DNA from: SZUA-309 sp050185825
Lineage (GTDB): Bacteria; Pseudomonadota; Gammaproteobacteria; Pseudomonadales; Azotimanducaceae
Direction of reading: 5' to 3'
DNA length: 64,000 bases
Assembly (NCBI GenBank): GCA_050185825.1
Contig: JBFWZA010000016.1
Location: 62,001 to 126,000 of the forward strand
Numbering within the stretch: position 1 is the stretch's first letter; the number at the start of each line of letters is the position of its first letter. Below the pieces are notes generated by a model. That model was not told the origin of the DNA. It did no database searches and saw nothing but the letters and a program-made list of their open reading frames with translations. Positions 9,110-17,617 of this stretch are shown piece after piece. Both the position numbers and the translations under genes were made by a program.

Positions 9110-9589
9110 ATGCGTTCGAGACGCCAACCGGGACACAGCCGCGGCAGGCGGGGCCGCTACAGCATCGATCTGCCGGCACATATGGCCGAGTGCGATGCCA
9201 ACTACCTGCGTATCACCAAGCTGTTTCCGGACATCGAGCAGGCGGACACCACGTCCATCGGCGTGGACGTGAACGGTGCCCGCATGGAGGTGCATCTCGA
9301 GGTTCTGGAGCGCAGCCCCTATACCACGCTGATCCGGTTGAGCCAGCGTCCCGAGCCGCCCTGGACCCGCAAGGCCAGCCTCACCGTGCGGCTCTATCAT
9401 GATGCCCGCAGCGCCGAGGTCGTGGAGTACCAGGGCAGAAAGCACTTCCTGCGTGCCGTGTACGACTATCCGAATGCCGACATGCGTCAGCCCGACGAGA
9501 AGGCGCAGATCAACCGGTTCCTCGGTGAGTATCTGGCCCTATGCCTGCGTCACGGCGTCGCCGCGGGTGTGCCCGTGCTGGCCAGTTGA
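9110..9589 (+). CDS. yqiB: DUF1249 family protein (YqiB-like)
   Basis: About 159 residues from the ATG at 9110; an earlier ATG at 9053 is possible but adds a non-conserved stretch. Conserved YqiB segments include YTTLIRLSQ, SLTVRLYHDARSAEVVEYQG, YDYPNADMRQPDEKAQINRFLGEYLALCL. The function of this small cytoplasmic family is unknown. The order yqiB-cpdA-parE is the same as in Escherichia coli and Pseudomonas, and the stop overlaps the TTG start of cpdA (TTGA), so the two are coupled. Confidence 0.9.
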   Translation: MRSRRQPGHSRGRRGRYSIDLPAHMAECDANYLRITKLFPDIEQADTTSIGVDVNGARMEVHLEVLERSPYTTLIRLSQRPEPPWTRKASLTVRLYHDARSAEVVEYQGRKHFLRAVYDYPNADMRQPDEKAQINRFLGEYLALCLRHGVAAGVPVLAS

Positions 9590-10374
9590 CGGCACCAGCC
9601 TCCGTCCTCACCCTGCTTCAGATCACCGACCTGCACCTGCGCGCGCCGCAGGGCGCCACGCTCATGGGCGTGGACACCTGGCACAGCGCGGATGCGGTGC
9701 TCAGCCGTGCGCTCGCCGAGCGGCGGCCGGATGCGCTGCTCGTTACCGGTGACGTGGCGCACGATCCGCTCCCGGACGTGTACGAAGGGTGCCGCCGCTG
9801 GCTCGACGGGCGTTACGACGGACCGAGGCTGGTTCTCCCCGGGAATCACGACGTACTGAGTGTCATGGGCGCGCTCGCACAGCCCGCCGTGCTGGAGCTC
9901 GGCCGCTGGACGGTCGTCGGCCTGGACAGCCATGTGGACGACGAGCCGTCCGCGGAGGTGGACGAGGCGGAGCTCGCAACGCTTCGTCGCCGCTGTGCCG
10001 ACGCGCAGGGGGCGCACATTCTTCTCGCCACGCATCACCCGCCCGTCGTCGTCGGCTCGCCCTGGCTCGATCGAGACCGGATTCAAAACGGGAGCGAGCT
10101 GTTAGAATGGTTGTCCGAACACACGACGGTCAGAGCGATGGTGTTCGGTCACGCGCATCAGGAGCTGGCTTCCGCCCACCGGCAGATTCTGCTGTTCGGC
10201 ACCCCGTCCACCTGCATACAGTTCGAACCGCACACCGAACGGTTCTCGGTGGATGAGCAGAAACCCGGATATCGGTGGCTGGAGCTGGGGGTCGACGGGA
10301 CCGTGCGAAGTCACGTGCAGCGGCTGGGCGACTATCCGCTGACCATCGATCGATCGCAGTACAAACCGGCATGA
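9586..10374 (+). CDS. cpdA: 3',5'-cyclic AMP phosphodiesterase CpdA (Icc)
   Basis: Taken from a TTG at 9586 that overlaps the yqiB stop; this gives 262 residues and leaves the first metal-binding motif near the N-terminus. An ATG at 9541 inside yqiB would add 15 basic residues that look spurious. The class III calcineurin-like motifs are complete: TDLHL (DxH), TGDVAHD, PGNHD, ATHHPP and FGHAHQE. The enzyme hydrolyses cAMP to AMP with a binuclear metal centre and so lowers cAMP-CRP/Vfr signalling. It sits directly upstream of parE. Confidence 0.93.
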   Translation: MTAPASVLTLLQITDLHLRAPQGATLMGVDTWHSADAVLSRALAERRPDALLVTGDVAHDPLPDVYEGCRRWLDGRYDGPRLVLPGNHDVLSVMGALAQPAVLELGRWTVVGLDSHVDDEPSAEVDEAELATLRRRCADAQGAHILLATHHPPVVVGSPWLDRDRIQNGSELLEWLSEHTTVRAMVFGHAHQELASAHRQILLFGTPSTCIQFEPHTERFSVDEQKPGYRWLELGVDGTVRSHVQRLGDYPLTIDRSQYKPA

Positions 10375-10412
10375 CGCCGGTTCCTTAGAAGCTTTGGAGT
10401 AACAAGCTGCCC

Positions 10413-12308
10413 ATGGCGAACGCCAAATATTCCGCCGAGTCCCTGCAGGTGCTCTCCGGCCTCGAGCCGGTCCGCCGCCGGCCCGGCATGTACACGGACA
10501 CCACCCGACCCAACCACCTGGTCCAGGAAGTGGTGGACAACAGCGTCGACGAGGCGCTGGCCGGATATGCCCGGGAGATCGAGGTCACGCTGATGAAGGA
10601 CGGGTCGATCGAGGTGATCGACGACGGTCGCGGCATGCCGGTGGACATCCATCCGAAGTACAAGGTATCCGGGGTCGAGCTGATCCTCACCCGTCTGCAC
10701 GCGGGCGGGAAGTTCGACGGCGAGAACTACAACTTCTCCGGCGGCCTTCACGGGGTCGGCGTGTCGGTGGTGAATGCGCTTTCCGAGAAGCTCGAGGTGG
10801 AGGTCAAGCGGGACGGCCAGATCTGGAGCCAGAGCTACCGGAAGGGCAAGCCCACGGGCAAGCTCAAGGTGACGGGCGAGGTGGGCAAGCGCAACACGGG
10901 CACGCGCGTGTGGTTCCTGCCGGAAGCGAGCTACTTCGACTCGCCGAATGTTTCCGTCTCCCGTCTGAAGCATCTCCTCAAAGCCAAGGCCGTACTGTGT
11001 CCGGGTTTGAAGATGTCGTTCGCCCTGGAAGGCAAGCCCTCGGAAAACGAGACCTGGCACTACGAGGACGGCCTGAAGAGCTATCTCGTGGAAGCGCTGA
11101 ACGGCCTCGAGAGCATTCCGGACGAGCCGTTCATGCACAGCGCGCAAGGCAATCAGGAAGCGGTGGAGTGGGCGCTGAAGTGGGTGCCGGACGGTGGCGA
11201 GCTGATCACCGAGTCCTACGTGAACCTGATTCCCACGCCTCAGGGCGGCACCCACGTCAACGGTCTGCGCAGCGGCCTGACGGACGCGCTCAAGGAGTTC
11301 TGCGAGTTCCGCGACCTGCTGCCGCGAGGAATCAAGCTCACCGGCGACGACCTCTGGCCCCAGTGCGCCTACGTGCTCTCGGCCAAGCTGAAGGATCCGC
11401 AGTTCTCCGGCCAGACCAAGGAGAAGCTCTCCAGCCGCAGCTCGGCGGCGTTCATCGGCGGTGTCGCCAAGGATGCCTTCAGCCTGTGGCTGAACGAGCA
11501 CCCCCAGGAGGGAGAACGGCTCGCCGAGCTCGCCATCAGCAATGCCCAGCGGCGCGTGCAGGCCTCAAAGCAGGTGGCGCGCAAGAAGATCACCGCAGGA
11601 CCGGCGCTGCCCGGCAAGCTCGCCGACTGCTCCGGTCAGGATGCGGACCGCTCAGAGCTCTTTCTCGTGGAAGGCGACTCCGCCGGCGGCTCGGCCAAGC
11701 AGGCCCGCGATCGGGAGTTCCAGGCCGTGATGCCGCTGCGCGGCAAGATCCTCAACACCTGGGAGGTGGATGTGAGCCAGGTGCTCGGCTCCCAGGAGAT
11801 CCACGATATCGCCGTTGCCATCGGCGTCGACCCGGGTTCGTCCGATCTCTCGGGTCTGCGCTACGGCAAGGTGTGTATTCTCGCGGATGCGGATTCGGAC
11901 GGGCTGCACATCGCGACGCTGCTGTGCGCGCTGTTCGTGCGCCACTTCCGGGCGCTGGTGGAGGCCGGCCACGTCTTCGTCGCCATGCCGCCCCTGTACC
12001 GTATCGACGTGGGCAAGGAGGTCTTCTACGCGCTGGACGAAGACGAGAAGGAAGGTGTACTCGACCGCATCGCCGCCGAGAAGAAGCGCGGCTCGGTCGT
12101 GGTGCAGCGCTTCAAGGGCCTCGGCGAGATGAACCCCATGCAGCTTCGCGAAACCACCATGAATCCGGACACCCGCAAGCTCGTGCAGCTCACACTCGAC
12201 TCGCCGAAGAAGACGGACGAGATGCTGGACATGCTGCTGGCGAAGAAGCGGGCTGCCGATCGGAAAACCTGGCTCGAGACGAAGGGTGATCAGGCGACTA
12301 TCGCTTGA
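10413..12308 (+). CDS. parE: DNA topoisomerase IV subunit B ParE
   Basis: 631 residues, the usual ParE length. The GHKL ATPase domain has VVDNSVDEAL, DDGRGMPVD and the GGLHGVGVSVVNAL ATP lid. The TOPRIM domain shows FLVEGDSAGGSAKQARDR and the acidic DADSDG, and the end matches the GyrB/ParE C-terminal domain (QRFKGLGEMNP). ParE provides ATP-driven gate closure for the ParE2-ParC2 enzyme that decatenates daughter chromosomes. A ribosome-binding stretch TTTGGAG lies upstream. parC follows after an unusual 578-bp repeat-rich gap. Confidence 0.98.
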   Translation: MANAKYSAESLQVLSGLEPVRRRPGMYTDTTRPNHLVQEVVDNSVDEALAGYAREIEVTLMKDGSIEVIDDGRGMPVDIHPKYKVSGVELILTRLHAGGKFDGENYNFSGGLHGVGVSVVNALSEKLEVEVKRDGQIWSQSYRKGKPTGKLKVTGEVGKRNTGTRVWFLPEASYFDSPNVSVSRLKHLLKAKAVLCPGLKMSFALEGKPSENETWHYEDGLKSYLVEALNGLESIPDEPFMHSAQGNQEAVEWALKWVPDGGELITESYVNLIPTPQGGTHVNGLRSGLTDALKEFCEFRDLLPRGIKLTGDDLWPQCAYVLSAKLKDPQFSGQTKEKLSSRSSAAFIGGVAKDAFSLWLNEHPQEGERLAELAISNAQRRVQASKQVARKKITAGPALPGKLADCSGQDADRSELFLVEGDSAGGSAKQARDREFQAVMPLRGKILNTWEVDVSQVLGSQEIHDIAVAIGVDPGSSDLSGLRYGKVCILADADSDGLHIATLLCALFVRHFRALVEAGHVFVAMPPLYRIDVGKEVFYALDEDEKEGVLDRIAAEKKRGSVVVQRFKGLGEMNPMQLRETTMNPDTRKLVQLTLDSPKKTDEMLDMLLAKKRAADRKTWLETKGDQATIA

Positions 12309-12326
12309 AGGGTGTCTTTCGGTGGA

Positions 12327-12436
12327 AGCGTGGCCGGGTAAGACTTTCAGGGAGACGCTGCAAGCCCATCCCTGGGCGCTCGGCTTCGGCCATCCCTGGC
12401 CTCAGACGCTCCCTGAAAGTCTTACCCGGCCACGCT
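12327..12436. repeat. Inverted repeat 1 with perfect 28-bp arms
   Basis: The arms 12327-12354 and 12409-12436 are exact reverse complements over 28 bp, and the match extends outward five more bases with one mismatch. The 54-base loop holds two direct copies of CCATCCCTGG (12366 and 12390). It begins 19 bp after the parE stop. There is no T-run after either arm, so it is not a standard terminator. Confidence 0.85.
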
Positions 12437-12741
12437 CCCACTCAAGATCCTCCGTGCATCGTCGCCTGATCCCTCCGAATCGGTGGCAACACGAACCACC
12501 ACCCGCCGTGGCTGGTTGCTTTCGGGCTGCGAGATCCTCGCTGAAACCGACGACGTTCGGGCCGCGAGTGCCTTCCACACCGGAATCGGAGGGGTACGCG
12601 AGGTCAGTCGTGGGCACGGGTGTGGGTGGTGACTTCCGGAAGCTTGCGATGTCGCTGTCGCACACGGGTGCAGGTGGTGAATCCAGGATAGACCTCGAGG
12701 GAAAGGGCTGCCCGGGGTTTGGGTGTGCCTTGACGGGCCGT

Positions 12742-12765
12742 CTGCGGCACAGGGATGTGCCGCAG
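12742..12765. repeat. Small hairpin, 9-bp perfect stem
   Basis: CTGCGGCAC and GTGCCGCAG pair perfectly around the 6-base loop AGGGAT. It lies inside the loop of the larger inverted repeat at 12700-12852. Confidence 0.75.
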
Positions 12766-12783
12766 CCGAGCGCCCAGGGATGG

Positions 12784-12808
12784 CGACCGGAGCTTAAAGC
12801 TCCGGTCG
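12784..12808. repeat. 25-bp near-perfect palindrome
   Basis: Two 12-base arms (CGACCGGAGCTT and its exact reverse complement) flank one central A. It directly abuts the reverse-complement 19-base motif at 12765-12783. It could be a protein-binding site or the core of a mobile hairpin element; no function is evident. Confidence 0.75.
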
Positions 12809-12886
12809 AGCGTGCCCGGAAAGGCATACCCAAACCCCGGGCAGCCCTTTCCGTGAAAGCAATCAAGATATTCAGAACACCAGAAC

Positions 12887-15133
12887 ATGAGTGAAACAAC
12901 AGACTTCGAAACCCTCCCCCTGAGGGCCTACACCGAACGCGCGTACCTGGACTACTCCATGTACGTCATCAACGACCGCGCCCTCCCCCACGTAGCCGAC
13001 GGTCTCAAGCCCGTGCAGCGGCGCATCGTCTATGCCATGAGCGAGCTGGGGCTGAACAATCAGGCCAAGTACGCCAAGTCGGCGCGCACCGTGGGCGACG
13101 TGCTCGGCAAGTTCCACCCGCACGGGGACAGCGCCTGTTACGAGGCCATGGTGCTCATGGCCCAGCCCTTCTCCTTCCGTTACCCGCTGGTGGAGGGCCA
13201 GGGCAACTGGGGCGCGCCGGACGATCCCAAGTCGTTCGCCGCCATGCGCTACACGGAGGCAAAGCTCTCGAGATACGCGGAGCTCCTGCTGTCAGAAACA
13301 AAGCAGGGAACGGTGGACTTCGTGCCCAACTTCGACGGCACCATCGACGAGCCGTCGCTGCTGCCGGCGCGGCTGCCCTTCGTGCTGCTGAACGGCTCCA
13401 CGGGCATCGCGGTAGGCATGGCCACGGACATTCCGCCGCACAACATGAACGAGGTGATCAGCGCCTGCATTCACCTGCTCGACAAGCCGAAGGCCACGGT
13501 CCGGGACCTGATGACGCACGTCAGGGCGCCCGACTTCCCCTCCGAAGCGCAGATCATCACGCCGGAAGCGGACCTTCGTGAGCTCTACGAAACGGGCCGC
13601 GGCAGCGTTCGCGCCAGGGCCATCTACCACGAGGAGGGCGGCGAGGTGGTGATCACCGCGCTGCCGCACCAGGCATCGCCCGCGAAGGTGCTGGAGCAGA
13701 TCGCGCAGCAGATGCACGCCAAGAAGCTGCCCATGCTCACCGACCTCAGAGACGAGTCGGACCACGAGAATCCGACCCGCCTGGTGCTGGTGCCGCGCTC
13801 CAACCGGGTGGACGTGGAACGCCTCATGAGCCACCTGTTCGCGACCACGGACCTGGAGAAGAGCTACCGGGTGAACCTGAACGTCATCGGTCTGGATCAC
13901 AAGCCCCAGGTCAAGGACCTGGCGAAGATGCTCAGGGAGTGGCTGGACTACCGGCAGGAAACCGTCCGTCGACGGCTGACGTTCCGCCTGGAGAAGATCA
14001 CCGACCGTCTGCACATCCTGGACGGTCTGCTGATCGCCTATCTCAACATCGACGAGGTGATCCGCATCATCCGCGAGGAGGACGATCCGAAAGCTGCGCT
14101 GATGAAGAAGTTCAAGCTCTCGGACATTCAGGCCACGGCCATTCTGGACATCCGCCTGCGGCAGCTGGCGAAGCTGGAGGAGCAGAAGCTCAGGGGAGAA
14201 AAGGACGAGCTCGAAGCGGAGAAGGCGGACATCGAGAAGACGCTCTCCTCCAATGCCCGGCTGAAGACCCTCATCAAGAAGGAGCTCCTGGCGGATGCCG
14301 AAACGTATGGCGATCTGCGACGCTCGCCACTGGTGGAGGCACAGGACGCGAGCGCCTTCAGCGAGGAGGATCTGATCAGCAACGAGCCGGTGACGGTCGT
14401 GCTCTCCGAAAAAGGCTGGGTGCGCGCGGCCAAGGGCCACGAGGTGAACGTTCTGGAGCTCAACTATCGGGGCGGGGACCGCTACGGTCATGCCGCGAAA
14501 GGGCGGACCAACGAGGTGCTCACCTTTCTGGATTCCAGCGGCAGGAGCTACGCCGTGGCGCCGCACTCCCTGCCGTCGGCCCGAGGCCAGGGAGAGCCGC
14601 TGACGGGCCGCCTGAAGCCGCCGGCCGGCACGCGGTTCGTGGGTGTGGCCATGGGTCCGTCGGGCACCAAGGTGCTGCTGGCGAGCAACGCGGGTTACGG
14701 TTTCGTCTGCAGCATCGACGACATGGTCACCAAGAACCGCTCGGGAAAAGCGACGCTCAGCGTGCCGAAGGAAGGCAGCGCCCTGCCGCCGGTGGTGCTG
14801 TCAGGCAGCGGTGATGAGCTCCTCGCTGCGGTCACCAACCAGGGCCGGATGCTGGTGTTTCGCCTGGACGAGGTGCCGGAGCTGGCGCGCGGCAAGGGCA
14901 ACAAGCTGATCAACATTCCCACCCCGGCCTTCAAGTCGGGTGAAGAGCAGATGATCGCGCTCGCCGTGTTCGACGAGCAGGACGATCTGCTGGTGCTGGC
15001 GGGTCAACGGCACCTGCGCATGAAGCACAAGGACCTGGAACACTACCTGGGTGAGCGCGCGCGGCGAGGCAGAAAGCTGCCCCGGGGATTTCAGAAGGTG
15101 GATTCTCTGGCCGTGGAGAGGCCTTCCGCCTGA
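12887..15133 (+). CDS. parC: DNA topoisomerase IV subunit A ParC
   Basis: 748 residues, typical for ParC. The N-terminal breakage-reunion domain contains the catalytic tyrosine Y122 in AAMRYTEAKLS. The quinolone-resistance region HPHGDSACYEAM has the susceptible-type Ser and Glu. A coiled-coil segment (about 430-480, ADIEKTLSSNARLKTLIKKEL) precedes the C-terminal beta-propeller-like region. ParC cuts and rejoins DNA to unlink replicated chromosomes together with ParE. Its end overlaps the convergent YtjB-like gene by 43 bp. Confidence 0.98.
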   Translation: MSETTDFETLPLRAYTERAYLDYSMYVINDRALPHVADGLKPVQRRIVYAMSELGLNNQAKYAKSARTVGDVLGKFHPHGDSACYEAMVLMAQPFSFRYPLVEGQGNWGAPDDPKSFAAMRYTEAKLSRYAELLLSETKQGTVDFVPNFDGTIDEPSLLPARLPFVLLNGSTGIAVGMATDIPPHNMNEVISACIHLLDKPKATVRDLMTHVRAPDFPSEAQIITPEADLRELYETGRGSVRARAIYHEEGGEVVITALPHQASPAKVLEQIAQQMHAKKLPMLTDLRDESDHENPTRLVLVPRSNRVDVERLMSHLFATTDLEKSYRVNLNVIGLDHKPQVKDLAKMLREWLDYRQETVRRRLTFRLEKITDRLHILDGLLIAYLNIDEVIRIIREEDDPKAALMKKFKLSDIQATAILDIRLRQLAKLEEQKLRGEKDELEAEKADIEKTLSSNARLKTLIKKELLADAETYGDLRRSPLVEAQDASAFSEEDLISNEPVTVVLSEKGWVRAAKGHEVNVLELNYRGGDRYGHAAKGRTNEVLTFLDSSGRSYAVAPHSLPSARGQGEPLTGRLKPPAGTRFVGVAMGPSGTKVLLASNAGYGFVCSIDDMVTKNRSGKATLSVPKEGSALPPVVLSGSGDELLAAVTNQGRMLVFRLDEVPELARGKGNKLINIPTPAFKSGEEQMIALAVFDEQDDLLVLAGQRHLRMKHKDLEHYLGERARRGRKLPRGFQKVDSLAVERPSA

Positions 15134-16263
15134 TCGTCGAGCTTCGCCAGGAGCTCCTCCACCAGCTGGTCGTGCGGCTCGGCCAGGGACCTGGCCAGTC
15201 GCGCGCCGCCGCCCGTGGTGTCGAGGTCTTCGAGCAGGGGGTGGTTGAGCGGCTCGCTGACGAGGCGCTGGCTGTAGGGCACCGCCGCGTGGAACGCCTC
15301 GCTGACGACGATGCCGTTGTCCCTCGCCAGTGCCGAGAGGACGGCGGCATCCCGCACCGGCTCCAGCTTCGCCTGCAGGGTGTCGTCCGGTTCCAGGGTC
15401 AGCGTGTGCAGCCCCAGCCGATAACGGCCGAAACTCTCGGCGTCCGCCAGCAGCCTGGACAGGATGAAGGCCGCACACAGCACATGGAATGGGCGCTCGT
15501 CGCTGTCTCCCGGTCCGAATCCCAGCAGCAGGCCGCTGCCCGGCAGGTCCTGCACGGTGCCGGAGTAGAGGCTTGCCACCCGCTGGGCAATGGCGCGTGC
15601 CAGGGATAGCTCCCGCACGGACTGCTCCCGGGTGAGGCTGAGCTGGTTGAACAGATTGACGAAGATCACGTACCACGTCTCGGGCTCCGGGGCCTCCTGC
15701 ACGACAATGGGCGGGGAATCCGGCTGCGGCTTCGCAGCCCGACGCAGCGCCGGTGCGATCGGTCTTTCTGCCAGCCAGGACAGCAGCAGCACCACGAGAG
15801 GCGCCGCGAGCATCCACAGCGCTCCGACAGCCACCATGCCGGCAGACAATCCGGCGCCAAAGGCGTCGGTATCGATCATGATCCGGACCACGCCGATGCT
15901 CTGGCCGTCGTGCACCACCTGGGCAGGAAAGGCGCGACCCCGGCGCACGTCGCCAGACAGGGCCAGAGGCTCGTTGTCGATGCCGTGGATGCTGGCGCCG
16001 GAGACTTCCGGCAGGGTGATGATCCGATTGGCCAGCACGCCGAGGTGGATCAGATCCCGGGCCAGCACGGGCTCCACCACCTGACCCGCCAGCGCGTCGG
16101 CCAGCGCGGTGCCGAAGTGCTCGATCCGGGTTTCGTCGTCGGTGGCGGCGGCCAGCAGCAGCAGGAGCCCGAGGCCGGTCAGCAGACCGGTCAGAAACAG
16201 CTGCGCGACGCTGACCTGTTTGACGCGGATTGTGTGGGCAGTAAGCTTCAAAACCGATTCCAT
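15091..16263 (-). CDS. YtjB/Smp (AhpA)-like inner-membrane protein
   Basis: About 390 residues from the ATG at 16263; codons further upstream run into the divergent serB promoter. Two membrane segments (about 18-38, VSVAQLFLTGLLTGLGLLLL, and about 150-175) enclose a periplasmic domain of roughly 110 residues, and a cytoplasmic C-terminal domain follows. This layout resembles a sensor without a recognisable kinase core. A membrane protein of the YtjB/Smp family lies next to serB in E. coli, and a related gene lies between parC and serB in Pseudomonas (from memory). Function is unknown. The 3' end overlaps parC by 43 bp. Confidence 0.7.
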   Translation of the reverse strand: MESVLKLTAHTIRVKQVSVAQLFLTGLLTGLGLLLLLAAATDDETRIEHFGTALADALAGQVVEPVLARDLIHLGVLANRIITLPEVSGASIHGIDNEPLALSGDVRRGRAFPAQVVHDGQSIGVVRIMIDTDAFGAGLSAGMVAVGALWMLAAPLVVLLLSWLAERPIAPALRRAAKPQPDSPPIVVQEAPEPETWYVIFVNLFNQLSLTREQSVRELSLARAIAQRVASLYSGTVQDLPGSGLLLGFGPGDSDERPFHVLCAAFILSRLLADAESFGRYRLGLHTLTLEPDDTLQAKLEPVRDAAVLSALARDNGIVVSEAFHAAVPYSQRLVSEPLNHPLLEDLDTTGGGARLARSLAEPHDQLVEELLAKLDDQAEGLSTARESTF

Positions 16264-16357
16264 CAGCGACAGCGACGCGCGCTCCCTTAGCGTGGCTCTT
16301 CGAGTCGCAGAAGTTGTGCAGCAGATTCCGGGACCAGTTTGACAACGGGCGTGGCAG

Positions 16358-17593
16358 ATGACCAGCGATAACCAGATCATCCTGTTGAACGTCTCCGGCG
16401 AGGACAAGCCCGGGTTGATGGCCATGCTGACATCCGTTCTGGCGGCTTACCAAGTGCGCATCCTCGACGTGGGTCAGGCGGTGATTCACGAGGAGCTGAA
16501 TCTCGGGATGCTGCTCGACATCGAGCGTCCGGACGAGGTGGAGGGAGTGCTGGACGACCTGCGCGCGGCCTGCCGGGAGGCTGCGGTCACGCTCAGGGCC
16601 AACCGTATATCGGCTGCCGACTACGGGGAGTGGGTGGCCAGTCACGGTAAGCCGCGCTACATCCTGACGCTGCTGGCCGCGGGCGTGAGCGGCCGCCAGA
16701 TCGCGGCGGTCACGGACATCATTCAGCGCCAGGGTCTGAACATCGACAGCATCCGCCGCCTGTCGGGCCGGATTCCGCTGGACCATCCCGGTGCCGGTGC
16801 CAGAACCTCCATCGAGATGAGCCTGAGAGGGGATCCGCTGGACGCCTCCCGGCTGAAGGCCGACCTGCTCGCGGCCGCAGACGATCTCATCTTCGATTTC
16901 AGCGTCCAGCGCGACACGGTCTACCGGCGCAATCGTCGTCTGGTGGCTTTCGACATGGACTCGACGCTGATCAACGCCGAGGTGATCGACGAGCTGGCCG
17001 GTCTGCACGGCGTCAGGGACGAGGTGGCGGCTATCACCGAACGGGCCATGCGCGGTGAGCTCAACTTCCGCGAGAGCTTCACCGCCCGGGCGGCGCTGCT
17101 CAAAGGGCTGCCGGAAACGGCCCTCGCCCGGGTGGCGGATACGGTGGCGCTCAACGAGGGTGCGGACCGGCTGATCCGTTCGCTCAAGCACTTCGGGTTC
17201 AAGACCGCCATTCTCTCCGGGGGGTTTCAGTATGTGGGCGAGCACCTGAAGCGCTCCCTCGGCATCGACTACGTGTTCGCCAACCGGCTCGAGGTGGCGA
17301 ACGGGGTGATGACCGGAGAGATCTCGGGCGACATCGTGGACGCGGCGCGCAAGGCAGCGCTGCTGGAGGAGATCGCCGCCCGGGAAGGCATCGCGCTGGA
17401 GCAGACCATCGCCATCGGTGACGGGGCCAACGATCTGCCGATGCTGAGCATCGCCGGTCTGGGGGTGGCGTATCACGCCAAGCCGGTGGTCAAGGAATCG
17501 GCGAGTCACGCCATCTCGAACTTCGGTCTAGACAGCGTGCTCTACCTGATGGGTTTCAGCGACCGCGACATCGAGGAAGCGCTGGCCGACTGA
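16358..17593 (+). CDS. serB: Phosphoserine phosphatase SerB with N-terminal ACT domains
   Basis: 411 residues. The first 185 or so form two ACT-like regulatory modules (IILLNVSGEDKPGLMAML and YILTLLAAGVSGRQIAAVTDI). The HAD phosphatase domain follows, with nucleophile D199 and acid/base D201 in AFDMDSTLI, the SGGF motif and the GDGANDLPM metal-binding motif. It makes L-serine from phosphoserine, the last step of the phosphorylated pathway. It is divergent from the YtjB-like gene and convergent with the FimX-like gene. Confidence 0.96.
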   Translation: MTSDNQIILLNVSGEDKPGLMAMLTSVLAAYQVRILDVGQAVIHEELNLGMLLDIERPDEVEGVLDDLRAACREAAVTLRANRISAADYGEWVASHGKPRYILTLLAAGVSGRQIAAVTDIIQRQGLNIDSIRRLSGRIPLDHPGAGARTSIEMSLRGDPLDASRLKADLLAAADDLIFDFSVQRDTVYRRNRRLVAFDMDSTLINAEVIDELAGLHGVRDEVAAITERAMRGELNFRESFTARAALLKGLPETALARVADTVALNEGADRLIRSLKHFGFKTAILSGGFQYVGEHLKRSLGIDYVFANRLEVANGVMTGEISGDIVDAARKAALLEEIAAREGIALEQTIAIGDGANDLPMLSIAGLGVAYHAKPVVKESASHAISNFGLDSVLYLMGFSDRDIEEALAD

Positions 17594-17610
17594 CGCCGCC
17601 CAGGGCGGCG
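17594..17610. terminator. GC-rich hairpin between serB and the convergent FimX-like gene
   Basis: CGCCGCC and GGCGGCG pair perfectly around a CAG loop immediately after the serB stop, in the 24-bp gap between two convergent genes. It has no T-tract, so it is at best a weak or factor-dependent terminator. Confidence 0.4.
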
Positions 17611-17617
17611 GGGCGAA

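Larger units (their letters stand above)
12700..12852. repeat. Inverted repeat 2 with 30-bp arms
   Basis: The arms 12700-12729 and 12823-12852 are reverse complements over 30 bp with a single mismatch. The loop contains two further hairpins and a reverse-complement copy of the 19-base motif found in the loop of the first repeat. The right arm ends 34 bases before the parC ATG, so the structure could affect parC expression. Confidence 0.85.
12309..12886 (+). repeat. Non-coding parE-parC spacer packed with interleaved inverted repeats
   Basis: 578 bp between parE and parC without a credible gene; the open frames here on both strands simply read through repeats. Two long inverted repeats flank it (12327-12436 and 12700-12852). 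The loop of each carries one copy of a 19-base motif in opposite orientation (12366-12384 and 12765-12783, exact reverse complements). Shorter perfect hairpins lie at 12742-12765 and 12784-12808. A loose direct repeat (CACGGGTG followed by GGTGGTGA) occurs near 12615 and 12663. The pattern suggests two related REP-like or MITE-like elements in opposite orientation rather than promoter DNA. Confidence 0.8.

Noticed and set aside
12286..12894. Open frames on both strands across the parE-parC gap
   Set aside because: They consist of the inverted repeats read in one frame, overlap the parE end and parC start, and lack ribosome sites or homology I recognise.
14801..17509. A 902-codon minus-strand open frame
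   Set aside because: It lies antisense to parC and serB and in another frame of the YtjB-like gene; its composition is typical of shadow frames.
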